DNA from: a virus | DNA: 43,333 nt | Virus record (IMG/VR): IMGVR_UViG_3300024520_000157 | Span: 1 to 43,333 of that record | Reading direction: 5' to 3' (one strand) | Shown here: positions 13,201 through 22,491 of the stretch, in pieces | Layout of the letters: every line of letters starts with the position of its first letter | Position numbering within the stretch: the first letter of the stretch is position 1 | Made by a program: the position numbers and the translations under genes | Notes under the pieces: model-generated | Databases searched by the model: none | What the model was told of the DNA's origin: nothing | What the model saw: the letters and a program-made list of their open reading frames with translations, nothing else

Positions 13201-14760
13201 GTAATTATTTGTAGAAATACTATCAACCGTTTCAATTGTGAATTGACCATCAATCCCCGTCGGTATTCCTGTATCTGTAATGTTCATAACATCGCCAACA
13301 ATCGGAGGGTTGAAGCCCTCAGATAGATACTCCAAAACGTCAACATTGAAGGATACACGGTTTAATAATACGTCGTCAGTCAATGTGATTGATCCGGCTG
13401 TGTCGGTGTCACCGTCAACGATGTTCCCCGAATTTGAAATATTGACTTGACTTGATACTGTGTCAATGTCAAAGTTTGTTATTGAAGTTGGCAAGCTTTT
13501 AATGATAGCGTTACCGAATTCATCAGTATTTTTAAAATAATATTGGAGTGCATAAGTAACACCCCCTGGATTATGGTCTGTTATTGGTGTACCAAAACAC
13601 CCGCGCTCAATTATCTTCATACCATAATATGAGCCATCGGAAGCTGAATTTTGTAATTCTGATTTTATAATCTCCACACCGCCAACCAAGTAATACCACG
13701 GGGACGGCGGAACAGCAGACGGGTACCAATACAGGTAGCTATAATAACGGCTTGCGGTGTCAATATCTGATATTCTCGGAACCGACCCAGTGACGGCCGC
13801 CGCCGGAAGTCTATAATATTGTTGTGAAGACTTAGAATGAGTGTAAATCCCGTCAATGTCTGTGACTTTTCGAGGGTTTAAAGCGTATCTTGACTTCCCA
13901 ATGTTCCGGGCTTTTGCTAATTTCGGATTAGTTGGCGTGTCTGGCGATACGTTGGTGGTCGGGTAACCCATGTATTCGATTTTGAGAATGTCCGCTGTAT
14001 TTGATGAGCTTCCACCCGTGAAAGTTTGACCAACTGCGAAAAATTCCGGGTTTGTTGGTGTCTTAACCCACAACACAAACACCGTGCCGGAAATATCAAA
14101 ACCCGTTACAACGCCAGTAGGCGAGAATACACCGGATTGGGTGACGGTTTCAGCAAGATCAAAATCGGATCCAGTCGAGTCAATTGTAAACCGGTAAAAG
14201 TATGAAACGGCGTCGCTTGTTCCTGAAGTGTTAAATTGACCGTACGAGATCGGAATAATTTCGTTTTTGTTAAGGTCTGCATCTGTGTATACGTCAATTA
14301 TATCCGTGCCTATCATCTTGCCCTTGGACGGGTATACGGATTCCAGCGACAAAGAACCGACCGCCACACTTGACGCGCCCCTGTCTACATAGTAAAGCTT
14401 TCCTAAATCCTCCCAATCTCCGAGATCAGCCTCAGCATAACCCAGTGAGGCGTCAGAGATATAAACCTTGAAATATACGCTTGCTCTGTCTCTTGCTACA
14501 ATGTCAGCATACAATCCTGCTGTATTGTCAAGGTTGAATGATACAACCGTGTTTTCTTCAAACCCGCCAATTAATTCGGCACCCTCGGATAAAGTCGGAA
14601 AAGAAATACTTGACGTGTGGGCATTTATACCAGTATCCGCGTCAACTTTAGCAGTTGCCCAGCGGTATATGATTGAGTCGTCTGAAGTCAGATGAACGTA
14701 CACACGCCAACGGATCGAAACGTTGTTTGTTGCTAATTTTGCTATTAGTGCCGCGTTCAT
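10267..14760 (-). CDS. Tail-tip/baseplate hub-like protein with inserted beta modules (1,497 aa)
   Basis: It is the largest gene and the last of the virion operon, after the tape measure and a distal-tail-like gene; that position is typical of tail-tip or receptor-binding proteins. The C-terminal ~250 residues (SDLHGILEMCGYCRDIKI..., ...LTVKCSILGLRCEPGQ...) look like a tail hub/tip core. The middle is Thr/Ser/Asn/Gly-rich, with recurring units NIVDGxT...TYAVFTP near residues 447, 723 and 813, probably beta-sandwich domains for surface binding. The start overlaps the upstream stop (TAATG). Confidence 0.75.
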   Translation of the reverse strand: MNAALIAKLATNNVSIRWRVYVHLTSDDSIIYRWATAKVDADTGINAHTSSISFPTLSEGAELIGGFEENTVVSFNLDNTAGLYADIVARDRASVYFKVYISDASLGYAEADLGDWEDLGKLYYVDRGASSVAVGSLSLESVYPSKGKMIGTDIIDVYTDADLNKNEIIPISYGQFNTSGTSDAVSYFYRFTIDSTGSDFDLAETVTQSGVFSPTGVVTGFDISGTVFVLWVKTPTNPEFFAVGQTFTGGSSSNTADILKIEYMGYPTTNVSPDTPTNPKLAKARNIGKSRYALNPRKVTDIDGIYTHSKSSQQYYRLPAAAVTGSVPRISDIDTASRYYSYLYWYPSAVPPSPWYYLVGGVEIIKSELQNSASDGSYYGMKIIERGCFGTPITDHNPGGVTYALQYYFKNTDEFGNAIIKSLPTSITNFDIDTVSSQVNISNSGNIVDGDTDTAGSITLTDDVLLNRVSFNVDVLEYLSEGFNPPIVGDVMNITDTGIPTGIDGQFTIETVDSISTNNYAITGRVTAEGHTLIEGIFLLLVKVGVSNNVKLEIATDPSEYEIGGVVDVYKNSTDLFPPNMQYALAKFDGEIDPWGEGNLQDGGQGSKIITTVFDYHPNETVTAGDFTDPANCWDGNSGTFGTVALAGATTSGQGVFGYSVAPQTLPVMYTSFILRVMGSSVRNSDIIDYTDPVISLGSISGNLNDLISTSMAVKTQGTAQGVATASNIVDGNTTTYAVFTPVGATEAHLNINFYDVSTQPVFLDYTTVTLELYMKAAASGGGFTPSETQQSLVQTNEYANTHAIGSTNITSPDNIVDSTDSTYAIYTPIAYASGDFQIDFASSVTIPGMNKFGFLQIALGNSDDSILNDYKAGNFVLTGTLDGADLNMLFTDPYTSIDEYSASNWLILRFPITQQIAQAGKIPGDTWNPTLDITITDDGSYTQPVNIYKCELQFEYYDVTVDSTNDDQIPKFQVKAGNEYANFDLPADLSEGWRQFPITQLMLGNAFFAGEGADEDFTLIATQQGSGGSASVSVSSARLSFANPEVSGGSNVAMSGAPSITTPGIVEAGTAGITIYAEIDETGTATWKNVGEFVVYPTTVSGSGTYHDFDILSAWNPGQSGSLTPLQIRLTLSKETNSNSDYGVRIHDCYVSASRSNMFDDWNLVDVRVGINDGPLMDFTGINANVSHIPYYLDVTSLLLNQYSIQELSTMQMDEIIMRIDISGNGPVDGTIVNIYGVDLQVIGGAEDGGSGDIGVSGQMMDEDGGGWSTGGVVELFEDVMVHLIDEVGGFASADWIDTTSFTALRSGDTLVSAFQILERSDLHGILEMCGYCRDIKIKMNEDGEYEAAAISSASGLALTTSDINQDAGQVNRLVDMSKVYYNFSFKFNIDQFGTYEVTETQSTAGADYNIYSDYSAPFDLPVNNTTVANFIRDSKAALFGSIKQPLTVKCSILGLRCEPGQSMTLPTAGAVNMTRRTINQGGFTNMMTLEVEKTT

Positions 14761-15443
14761 TATGTCAAAGTTCCCCGTTCAATAAATATTGAACCACATG
14801 ACCATTTGTTTAAATTTGTTGACGTTGAAAATGTAACGGAACTGCTCGAAAGTTTTCCCGCTATTGTTCCCTTGTAAGTTACTATTGACACGTCATCGTT
14901 AAAATTAGCCCTAAAATAACCGAGTGCGGCAATGAATTCAGCATTATACAACAAAGGCAAATCAACCGTATAATTTTCGTAAACATCTGAAAATATGGCT
15001 GTTTTGTGGTCACCGTCCTGAGCTACTCCCTTTATTTGTGTCACATCCATCGCTTCCAAAATTGGCATACCGCCAAAATAAGACACGTCGGGCATTGCTC
15101 CTGAAGCTGAATAATGAACATCCATCACAAGCGTTATATGATAAGCCCCGCTGTCAATTCTGTTTGTTGTGATTAATCCAGTACCTGTCCAGGTGTTTGG
15201 AAACCCGTCAATGAATGAAAACTCGGTTGATCCGTTAGCAAGGTACCACGTCCGCAAGTCGTCAATTTCGCTTTCTGCGTTCGGTCCGTCAACTGACAAA
15301 ACAGCGGACAAGCCCAGGCCGTGGACACGGTTTAAAAATGTCTTGTGATTGTCCACACTTTGGAATATAGCGTTGTTGTTCGTCAGTGTCAAGCTTAATG
15401 ATATTATGCCGTCGCTTGTGAATGTTTCCGTTCCGATTTGCAT
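14760..15443 (-). CDS. Putative distal tail protein (227 aa)
   Basis: It is a beta-rich protein between the tape measure and tail-tip genes. ...LRTWYLANGSTEFSFIDGFPNTW... resembles distal-tail proteins that attach the tip to the tube. The assignment rests mainly on gene order. It is coupled to the tail-tip gene by a stop/start overlap. Confidence 0.6.
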   Translation of the reverse strand: MQIGTETFTSDGIISLSLTLTNNNAIFQSVDNHKTFLNRVHGLGLSAVLSVDGPNAESEIDDLRTWYLANGSTEFSFIDGFPNTWTGTGLITTNRIDSGAYHITLVMDVHYSASGAMPDVSYFGGMPILEAMDVTQIKGVAQDGDHKTAIFSDVYENYTVDLPLLYNAEFIAALGYFRANFNDDVSIVTYKGTIAGKLSSSSVTFSTSTNLNKWSCGSIFIERGTLT

Positions 15444-15444
15444 A

Positions 15445-18400
15445 CTATTTCCCGTTTACAACGAAAGAAGTGTGTGGTTCACCTTGACTGGATAAAATCT
15501 TGAATTGTTCGGCCATTGTTCGCGCCGCCGCCATTGGGTCAACATTTCCAACGAATGCACCTGGCGCAAAATTTAGGTTGAAAACCCTATTGTCTGACGT
15601 TGATCTGTTCGTTGTATTTGAGACTGAACCACCAACCGAGCCTCCGCCCGCAAACCCAGGAACGCCAATATTTGACCAAATATCCGGCCATGCTTGTTCT
15701 GCTCTGTTTTGCTGTGCATAGTTCAAAACCATTTCGCCAGTCTTGCCAGTGAATAATTGATCATCACCCGGATTCATGTTTGTGGGTGTTCCACTATTTC
15801 CACCACGCCCGATTATTCCAGATTGGACTTGTGGAGCTATCGAGCCGCCTGAAGGATAGCCAGGGACCCGACCACCGCCAGCCAGCCCGAACAGGCCGCC
15901 AACTATTGAGGCACCTATACCAACAACCAACCCAGCCGGACCAGCCGCTAAAATACCTTTTTGAAACAACATTTTTGTAACATACTGAGAAAATGCCTTT
16001 AATGAGTCAGCAAGCATTTTCTTAAATATACGGTCTTGGTTGTCAGCCTCATCTTGTGATATTAAACGCCGTGCGTCGTTTCCTTCACGGTTTAGCCTAC
16101 TCAGTGTTTTTTGCAGTTCTGCATAATCTTCAGATTGTGTTTTACCTGCTTTCCTTAAGACACCCATTTGAGCTTTGACGGTTTTCTTTTCTTCTTCGTT
16201 AGCATCAAGGGTCGCTTGATGCCTTGACTCAAAACCATGAACAGCGAGGCCAATCATATCAGATGCGAAATTCTCCATTGAGCCAAATAGAGCGTTGGTC
16301 AATTGGTCTTGAATATCGGCTAAGTCTTCCGCTAAAGTCAAGGCTATGGCCGCGCGTTCTTCCGCGGTCAGCTTGTCAAGTTCTATTTGCTTTTCACTTG
16401 CTGACAAGGCATCATTGGCCATGACTTCGTTTATTTCTGTGATTCTGTCACGCATTGCACTCATTTCAGATACTGACACATCTTTTGATTTGACAGCGTT
16501 CGCGAGTCGTTGCTCTAATGCCGTTTTTTCTGTTGCCAGCATTGCGGCATTTGATCCGGTCATAAGGTGGGCGATGGATTCAGCATGGCCACGCCGTATC
16601 CCAAGATCGGACTCCACATAATCAGATACACCCGCCAATTTTGCGGTGAAGTCTTCGCCGCTATCACCGCTACCTGTTGGAGTGTCCGTGTCACCGGTTG
16701 GAGCGTCTGCAACCCGTTCTGGTTGTGGCCTGTGTTTTGCCCCGCCACTGGCACGAGGTTTTCCGGCACCGACGGCTATACGTGCAAGGGTCAACTCCAT
16801 GTCATCCAAAACACCCGCAACATCTTTTAAATTTTCATCAGTTATTTTATCAGATAGCGTGATTCCCATGTTTGAAAGGTGGTTCTCAATAACCGCCGCT
16901 TTTTCTGGGCTTATGTTAGAAAAAATATCCTGTATTGTTGGTATACTCTTGATAGCTGAACCATACCCGGTCATTGATGTTGTGGCCCGGTTAGCTGATT
17001 CACTTGCCTGTTCAACTGCTTGTCTCATGTCACGAATACCGGATAACTGGTCTTCTATACTAACTTGTCCCTTGATTTTGCCCAACGTGACACCAAGCTC
17101 TTCAAACTTATCTTTAAGCCCGGAAACGTCATTTATCCAAGTGCCTATTTCCCAACCAACCCACAAACCACCCAGCGCGCCGGCTAAGACGTTAACACCA
17201 ATAGCGGCACCTTTAGCAGTGACTCCGAAAAGCTTTGTTCCTGTGGTCGCTATACCCATCTCAGCGGCCGTGCTAATTAAGTTCGGTATTAAAAACTTAC
17301 CCATGACGCCAGCAAGAGCAGAAAGTTTAATAATTGTCACGCCAGAATTTACAGCAAGGGTTTTATTTTCATCACTTAGACCTTGGATACTGATAAGTAG
17401 GCTTGTTATGCCGTCAACTAAATCTTTGATAGCTCCCTTTTTCATATCGCCAAATGACGCACCAGTTTTAACAACTTCGGCCTGCATGTCAGCAAACGCG
17501 CTTGACAGGTTGCTCAGTGCAATGTCTGCCTGTTGTTGTGCCGCGCCTCCGCTATTGACAATAGCTTCTTGGAAGTCAACTAAACCCGTTTCGGCTTTCT
17601 TCAAAATAATAGAAAATTCTTGTGCCGCGTTACCACCTACGATTGTTTCCAAGTTGGATAAGCGTTGTTTTGGCGTCATGTCTTTAAAGGCTTCGGCCAT
17701 GTCTCGAATTGTCCGTGTAAGTCCTTTTGATTTGCCATCCCCGTCAAACATAGACAATCCAAGAGAATCAAGTGCTTTTTCAGTCGCGCCGGATTCCTTT
17801 GTGAATCTGAAAAGTGAGGTTGTGAATGCACGAGTAGCAAGTGAACCTTTTAATCCAGCGTCAGCAAGTAGGCCAATAATGGCGTTCATTTCGGCCGCCT
17901 GATCCGTTGCACTTGCACCTTCTTTGGCAAAATCTGACATCAAAGGTGCAAGATACTTGACGGCCTCGGCCATTTGGGTCAAGTCAGTATTTGACCTTGC
18001 GGTTGTGAATGCCAATTGGTCAACAAAACCGGCTGTATCTTTTGTCTCAATTCCCAACGCTGTCATGGCGTCCGTTACAAAATCGGCTACCTGTCTCATA
18101 TCGGCAAATGCGTCCGTAGCTTTTAATAACAAAATGGGCCGTAAATTCTTTTGGACTTCCTCCGCACTTTGCCCAGCTTGCGCAAGGAATACCGCCGCTT
18201 CTGCCGCCGCCGTTCCTGTCATGCCCAAACCCCTGCTTGCTTCGATAGCCGTGTCAGTCACGATTTTAGTGATACGAGCGACCTCTTTTTCAGACGCTCC
18301 GAGACCGGCCATTTTTGACACAACCATGTCAACGGCTTTCTCCTGATCGCCAGACGCCTTTAAAAATCCGACACTAATGGCAGTCCCAACCGCCGCAATC

Positions 18401-19020
18401 CTGATAGCGTATTGTCCCACTTCACGGCTCGCCGCTTTCCATGACTCCTGATCTCGCTTCAAACTACGTTGGAGCTGGTCGGAACGCCGCTTTTCAGCTT
18501 TCGCCAGTTGTTCGGTTTTCTTTCGGTTTTGTTCTAAGGCTTGATCTCGGATTTTGGCCGCTTGGAAGGTTCTTTTTTTGTCTTCTTCAATGGCCTTGGC
18601 GTGTTGGGAATTCCTTCTTTTTAACTCCCGCTCCGATTTTGTTGTCGTTTCCTTTAAAAGTTTTGCTTTCGCTTCTGCTGTTTTTCTGGCTTCAATTAAT
18701 TGAATACCAGCAAGCTTTTTACTTGACGCGCTGGATATAGCGTCAGCGTTAATTTTAGCGGCTGTGACCTTGCTTGACTCTTTTGCACGTGCGCCGGTCA
18801 ACTTGCGCTCAGATGCCAGCGTTACGGCGTTAGCAGTCACGTTAGCGGCTTGTGCCTTTGCCGCCGCCGTGATGCGTGCCCGCTCAAGCTTCTTTTCTTG
18901 TATTAATAGCTTTGTATTGTGCCTTTGATGCAATGACATGATACGGTCAAGATCTTTCCTCGTCGTATCGTTCATAATTACATCAACGGTTATCTTTGCC
19001 TTGCCGAAACTCTTTGCCAT
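15445..19020 (-). CDS. Tail tape measure protein (1,191 aa)
   Basis: The N-terminal ~200 residues form a Lys/Glu/Ala-rich coiled coil. Then follows the TP901-type tape-measure domain (GDQEKAVDMVVSKMAGLG..., AAEAAVFLAQAGQSAEEVQ, LAFTTARSNTDLTQMAEAV, LGLSMFDGDGKSKGL...). A hydrophobic Gly/Ala stretch is at ~570-620. A second coiled coil precedes a glycine-rich membrane-active-looking segment (~1010-1050). It sets tail length and may help DNA cross the membrane. The length predicts a long tail, and no sheath gene is seen, so siphovirus morphology is likely. Confidence 0.92.
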   Translation of the reverse strand: MAKSFGKAKITVDVIMNDTTRKDLDRIMSLHQRHNTKLLIQEKKLERARITAAAKAQAANVTANAVTLASERKLTGARAKESSKVTAAKINADAISSASSKKLAGIQLIEARKTAEAKAKLLKETTTKSERELKRRNSQHAKAIEEDKKRTFQAAKIRDQALEQNRKKTEQLAKAEKRRSDQLQRSLKRDQESWKAASREVGQYAIRIAAVGTAISVGFLKASGDQEKAVDMVVSKMAGLGASEKEVARITKIVTDTAIEASRGLGMTGTAAAEAAVFLAQAGQSAEEVQKNLRPILLLKATDAFADMRQVADFVTDAMTALGIETKDTAGFVDQLAFTTARSNTDLTQMAEAVKYLAPLMSDFAKEGASATDQAAEMNAIIGLLADAGLKGSLATRAFTTSLFRFTKESGATEKALDSLGLSMFDGDGKSKGLTRTIRDMAEAFKDMTPKQRLSNLETIVGGNAAQEFSIILKKAETGLVDFQEAIVNSGGAAQQQADIALSNLSSAFADMQAEVVKTGASFGDMKKGAIKDLVDGITSLLISIQGLSDENKTLAVNSGVTIIKLSALAGVMGKFLIPNLISTAAEMGIATTGTKLFGVTAKGAAIGVNVLAGALGGLWVGWEIGTWINDVSGLKDKFEELGVTLGKIKGQVSIEDQLSGIRDMRQAVEQASESANRATTSMTGYGSAIKSIPTIQDIFSNISPEKAAVIENHLSNMGITLSDKITDENLKDVAGVLDDMELTLARIAVGAGKPRASGGAKHRPQPERVADAPTGDTDTPTGSGDSGEDFTAKLAGVSDYVESDLGIRRGHAESIAHLMTGSNAAMLATEKTALEQRLANAVKSKDVSVSEMSAMRDRITEINEVMANDALSASEKQIELDKLTAEERAAIALTLAEDLADIQDQLTNALFGSMENFASDMIGLAVHGFESRHQATLDANEEEKKTVKAQMGVLRKAGKTQSEDYAELQKTLSRLNREGNDARRLISQDEADNQDRIFKKMLADSLKAFSQYVTKMLFQKGILAAGPAGLVVGIGASIVGGLFGLAGGGRVPGYPSGGSIAPQVQSGIIGRGGNSGTPTNMNPGDDQLFTGKTGEMVLNYAQQNRAEQAWPDIWSNIGVPGFAGGGSVGGSVSNTTNRSTSDNRVFNLNFAPGAFVGNVDPMAAARTMAEQFKILSSQGEPHTSFVVNGK

Positions 19021-19779
19021 TTAATGCACCCCTAAAAAGATATTAAAGCCTGCGCTTATCTCTAAGTTGTTGGTATCAGTATTTGCAGTTACCCGACCAC
19101 CCGCCCCGGCTGTGATTGAGATATGGTAGTCCCATTCGGCAGAACTCGTACCAGACGCGCTTAATCCCCGTGTGTCAAGTTCATACCATATTGATCCGAG
19201 TGGCTCAATACCTTCGAGAGTCAAGCGACAACTTGCCGCCTGTTTTTTGATGACGTCACCATGCCACAAATGAGGCCGCCCAGGTTTGTATTTGTTACCA
19301 CCAAAATCGTATCCTGGCATGTAGAAAACCGTTGACCGTGCCGAAAGTCTGCCAGCCGGTATTTTAGAAACATCATTTCCCCCAATGGTGACAACAATAT
19401 CGCCAGCGTTAGCAACGTCAACACGAGCCTGATTAATCCAAAAATAATCATACTTTAAAGTTATACCTGATTGGCCGTCAAGCGGAATGATTTCTTGACA
19501 AATTTGATAATATGGAGCGGCCAAAACGCCTTGAATAATTAAATAACCCGCACCAGTTCCGGCTGGGTTATCTTCGATTGAGGTTGAAACGGCTGTTGTT
19601 GTGGCACCTATTCCGGTAACGTCTGCGTATTTCTGGGCACCGTTTAAGTCACTAATAACAGTGTCAGTGCCGGCGGTAACTGCGGCATTGAGGCCGTTTT
19701 TTACGTAAATGTGGGCTTTTGCTTGCCTGTCGTATTCCCAACGATGATCGAACACTTGAGTGTTTTTAATTATAGGCAT
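19021..19779 (-). CDS. Virion structural protein (252 aa)
   Basis: It is beta-rich, with ...QICQEIIPLDGQSGITLKYD..., ...GGNDVSKIPAGRLSARSTVF... and WHGDVIKKQAASCRLTLE. The pattern resembles the protein at 24951-25730 (GGNKSLVPHRMVPAGHKLYL, HGWTKTEAQGKRSIIRL), suggesting a shared virion fold. It stands between the tail chaperone-like genes and the tape measure. Its exact role is unknown. Confidence 0.6.
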   Translation of the reverse strand: MPIIKNTQVFDHRWEYDRQAKAHIYVKNGLNAAVTAGTDTVISDLNGAQKYADVTGIGATTTAVSTSIEDNPAGTGAGYLIIQGVLAAPYYQICQEIIPLDGQSGITLKYDYFWINQARVDVANAGDIVVTIGGNDVSKIPAGRLSARSTVFYMPGYDFGGNKYKPGRPHLWHGDVIKKQAASCRLTLEGIEPLGSIWYELDTRGLSASGTSSAEWDYHISITAGAGGRVTANTDTNNLEISAGFNIFLGVH

Positions 19780-19850
19780 TTTAAAACCTCACAATCTAAA
19801 AATTACAGACGGGCACCGCGCCGGGGTAAGAACACGGTGTTGTTCCCGTC

Positions 19851-20222
19851 CTAAGCTTGTTTTTTCTTGCACTTGCGTGTTTTCTTAGCTGGATACGCCT
19901 GAACTGTGTCTTCGATATGTTCGGGCACGTCTTCAACAGGTTCCGGCACGTCAGGAGCTTTGTTCTTTGATGAGTACTCATCGTAACAATCAGGTTTAAA
20001 CGTCACTTTAACGCTGTGTGTCCACTTAAAAACGTTTAACCTTAGAATGTCCATGCCTTTTATTACAATGAAATGCCTGTCCACAAGGATAGGATCAAGA
20101 AGGTTAACGCCTTTTGGTTCCTCTGTGACGGATCCCCGTGACAGTCCGTTTTTAGTTGCTATCTGGCGGGTTAGTTTTAAACCACAACGCCGGTCAAACT
20201 TTTTTCTTTTTTGTTTCAACAT
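19851..20222 (-). CDS. Tail-module protein of unknown function (123 aa)
   Basis: ATG 20222 (MLKQKRKKFDRRCGLKL...) follows AAAGGATAAG and overlaps the previous gene by 29 nt. The middle reads like a small beta domain (GVNLLDPILVDRHFIVIKG). The C-terminus has a Pro/Glu/Val stretch and a Lys/Cys-rich tail. It lies just before the structural gene at 19021-19779. Confidence 0.5.
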   Translation of the reverse strand: MLKQKRKKFDRRCGLKLTRQIATKNGLSRGSVTEEPKGVNLLDPILVDRHFIVIKGMDILRLNVFKWTHSVKVTFKPDCYDEYSSKNKAPDVPEPVEDVPEHIEDTVQAYPAKKTRKCKKKQA

Positions 20223-20481
20223 TTTTCTTATCCTTTTTTGGTTCAGGAGTAGAAGCATCGAACGCACGAGAACCATCATCAAATTTATGCTTGTACTGGA
20301 TAAATTCCAGCCCCATCAATTTAGATTTCTGGTATATCTTAATGCCTTCCAAAAATGCACCGCTTCCGGCGATATGAACTTTTCCATTTTCGTCAACGTT
20401 TTCGAGTTCTTCAATTTTTGGCAAATCTAAACCCGCTAAACCTGGGTTAAAACCTTCTAATCTTTCAAGCGTCATTCTCAT
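20194..20481 (-). CDS. Tail-module protein of unknown function (95 aa)
   Basis: MRMTLERLEGFNPGLAGL... starts in an ATGA overlap with the stop of the frameshifted chaperone extension. The C-terminal 25 residues are Lys-rich. No family is recognised; position between chaperones and tape measure suggests tail assembly. Confidence 0.5.
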   Translation of the reverse strand: MRMTLERLEGFNPGLAGLDLPKIEELENVDENGKVHIAGSGAFLEGIKIYQKSKLMGLEFIQYKHKFDDGSRAFDASTPEPKKDKKNVETKKKKV

Positions 20482-20697
20482 AATTTAAACTCCCTATCAG
20501 ATTTTGGTGGTGGTGTTGGGTGTTCAGGATGAAATTCCCGGGCAAGTTGTGGCATGTAGGTAAAAAGTCGCCTCTCAATTGGATCAATAAAATCATTAAT
20601 TCCCACATTCCCGCCAGCCAGCGCGAATCTATACAAATCAATTGAGCGGGTGACGAGTCTTATTTCTTCCTTTGTTGCGTTTTCTTCTACGTTTTTG
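20478..20697 (-). CDS. Frameshift extension of the tail assembly chaperone
   Basis: The -1 frame is open from the slippery region to a TGA at 20480-20478, encoding VKNVEENATKEEIRLVTRSI... and ending ...PPPKSDREFKL. It has no usable start or ribosome-binding site of its own and looks protein-like. A -1 slip on the AAA lysine codon in TCAAAAACGTAG (20698-20687), two codons before the stop, would fuse it to the 254-residue protein. This is the G/GT arrangement known between tail-tube and tape-measure genes. Confidence 0.65.
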
Positions 20698-21451
20698 ACA
20701 AGTTCCGGTTGTACTCCTCGGTCATCACTGAGAATTCCACGGGCGATGTGTCTGAAACGCTTAAAAAAAACCCGTAAAGGTAGTCATATTCCCGCCGGCC
20801 ATCGAAATCAAGGAATTTCAAACGAAAAGCCCGGATTTTGTCAACAACCGGGATTAAGTCAGTCCACACTTTTATTTTAACATTATTAAGCTTTTCGAAG
20901 GCTCCAACTTCTTCAGGATGTTCCTCCAAAGTATTCTTATTGACAGTGAACGTATCGCCAACAACCAACGCGCTTTCTTGCGTCTTGTTTTCAACGTCCT
21001 TAATCAGCTTATCATACCACCTTGGTAGAACTTCATAAGTCTTGTCGATGACCTTCATAGATTGGCCTTTTAACGCCTCGCCCATTGCTTTTAAATCCGC
21101 AATTTTGGACTTTTTTAATTCCTCCACCATATCACCGCTGGACATTCTTTCTTTGATCCAGTCAAGTTCTTCTTGTGAGAATTTATTCCCGTCATCCTTG
21201 ACAAGTGCGTCAAGCTTAGAACCAACTTGACCGCGCTTAATAATGTCCTGAACTTTTGGCTTCATGCTGTTTAATCTCTCGGTTGTGTCTAAGATAAGTT
21301 GGTCAAGTGCGAGATCAATCCCGCCGTGCTCAAACTCCCGACACTCGAAAGATATTTGTTGTAAAAGTTGGGAATTTATATCTTCAAAATAATGCACTTC
21401 AGATATAAATTCCCCTGTCTCGGTTGCGTATGGAACGTATAACGGTCTCAT
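20687..21451 (-). CDS. Tail assembly chaperone, short form (254 aa)
   Basis: It follows the tail tube gene directly, as chaperone G does. The protein is helical and charged (...FSQEELDWIKERMSSGDM..., ...RREYDYLYGFFLSVSD...). It ends at a TAG right after a run of five A, where a -1 slip would extend it by about 70 residues. AAAGGGG precedes the ATG. The assignment rests on position and frameshift layout. Confidence 0.65.
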   Translation of the reverse strand: MRPLYVPYATETGEFISEVHYFEDINSQLLQQISFECREFEHGGIDLALDQLILDTTERLNSMKPKVQDIIKRGQVGSKLDALVKDDGNKFSQEELDWIKERMSSGDMVEELKKSKIADLKAMGEALKGQSMKVIDKTYEVLPRWYDKLIKDVENKTQESALVVGDTFTVNKNTLEEHPEEVGAFEKLNNVKIKVWTDLIPVVDKIRAFRLKFLDFDGRREYDYLYGFFLSVSDTSPVEFSVMTEEYNRNLSKT

Positions 21452-21471
21452 TGTGTTACCCCTTTTTTTAT

Positions 21472-22476
21472 TTAAATGCCTGTTCCGGTTGCAATAAGGA
21501 TTGCACTATTAACGGCCGATGTGTCGGAACGTGTGGTTCCCGTGCAGTCAATAGTAGCTTGACCAAGTTCAGACGATCCAGCAACGCTTGTGATTAGAAC
21601 CTTTGTGGCTGAAAGAACCACCGGCCCTATTTCGATGTCAACGTCACTTACTTCAGTACCGAAAGCTAATTTCTCGTCAATAGAAGCGTCAACTTTCCAA
21701 GAAAACTCCGCGGACAAATCGCCAGTGTAGAGGATGTTGCTGACAACCTTAGAGCCCGCCCTGTTAGCGTCCCAACGTCCCTCGGTTGGGTTGCTGTAAG
21801 TGACGGAGCCCGACCATGTGGTAGTGTCCCCACCGCGCCCGGTTTGGAAGTAATTGAAACCCATGATTCCGGTACCAGTTGCGTAATCTGGTGCCCATGC
21901 CGCTAAAAGGGGAGCACCAATCGAACTTACTGTCACGGGTGCGTCAAATAGCTTTGCAGTAAATGACAAGTTATTTGGGCTATTATGGGAACCGCTAAAA
22001 GTAAACCCGTCAATAACAATCCCGGCCGTATACCATGCAATAGTGTCATCCCATACAACGTCAACAACCAACGGTTCACTACTGGCCTGATCTGGGACAA
22101 TAACACCGGCACCGACGGCTGTTGTCATGTCTGCATAAGTTCCGGTTGCTGACGTGTTACCCATCAATTTACTGATAATACTTGTCACCATTGCGGGTGT
22201 CATTGAATCGGCAGAAATAGAAAACGATTGCAACTCAGCAGTTGCTACTTGGTTAGTCGTTCCTCGCTGGCCTTTTGTCATTGCGTTGTTTGTGTGCATG
22301 ACCGGAATACTTAAGGCCGGGGAAACATTGTCCGGTGAAATCCAGACATTGTGAAAAATGGGTGTGGTAATCCAGTTTGCTACCGTGACTTTCGTTATCA
22401 CTCTTCCGGCACCCCCTGAGACATCCCGAAATTCATCACAAATAGCAAACTTTTTTAAAAACGCTAAACTTGGCAT
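21472..22476 (-). CDS. Putative major tail tube protein (334 aa)
   Basis: It is a beta-rich, Thr/Ser/Gly/Val-rich protein with ...GRWDANRAGSKVVSNILYTG... and a C-terminal Ig-like-looking segment. It is the expected gene between the tail-terminator-like gene and the chaperones. AAGGAG precedes the ATG, consistent with high expression. Confidence 0.65.
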   Translation of the reverse strand: MPSLAFLKKFAICDEFRDVSGGAGRVITKVTVANWITTPIFHNVWISPDNVSPALSIPVMHTNNAMTKGQRGTTNQVATAELQSFSISADSMTPAMVTSIISKLMGNTSATGTYADMTTAVGAGVIVPDQASSEPLVVDVVWDDTIAWYTAGIVIDGFTFSGSHNSPNNLSFTAKLFDAPVTVSSIGAPLLAAWAPDYATGTGIMGFNYFQTGRGGDTTTWSGSVTYSNPTEGRWDANRAGSKVVSNILYTGDLSAEFSWKVDASIDEKLAFGTEVSDVDIEIGPVVLSATKVLITSVAGSSELGQATIDCTGTTRSDTSAVNSAILIATGTGI

Positions 22477-22491
22477 AATAAAACTCCTTGT

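Noticed and set aside
16646-17902. Long plus-strand open frame (418 codons) inside the tape measure gene
   Set aside because: It is antisense to the well-supported tape measure coding sequence, has Ser/Ala/Pro-rich composition typical of a shadow frame, no recognisable domain and no ribosome-binding site.
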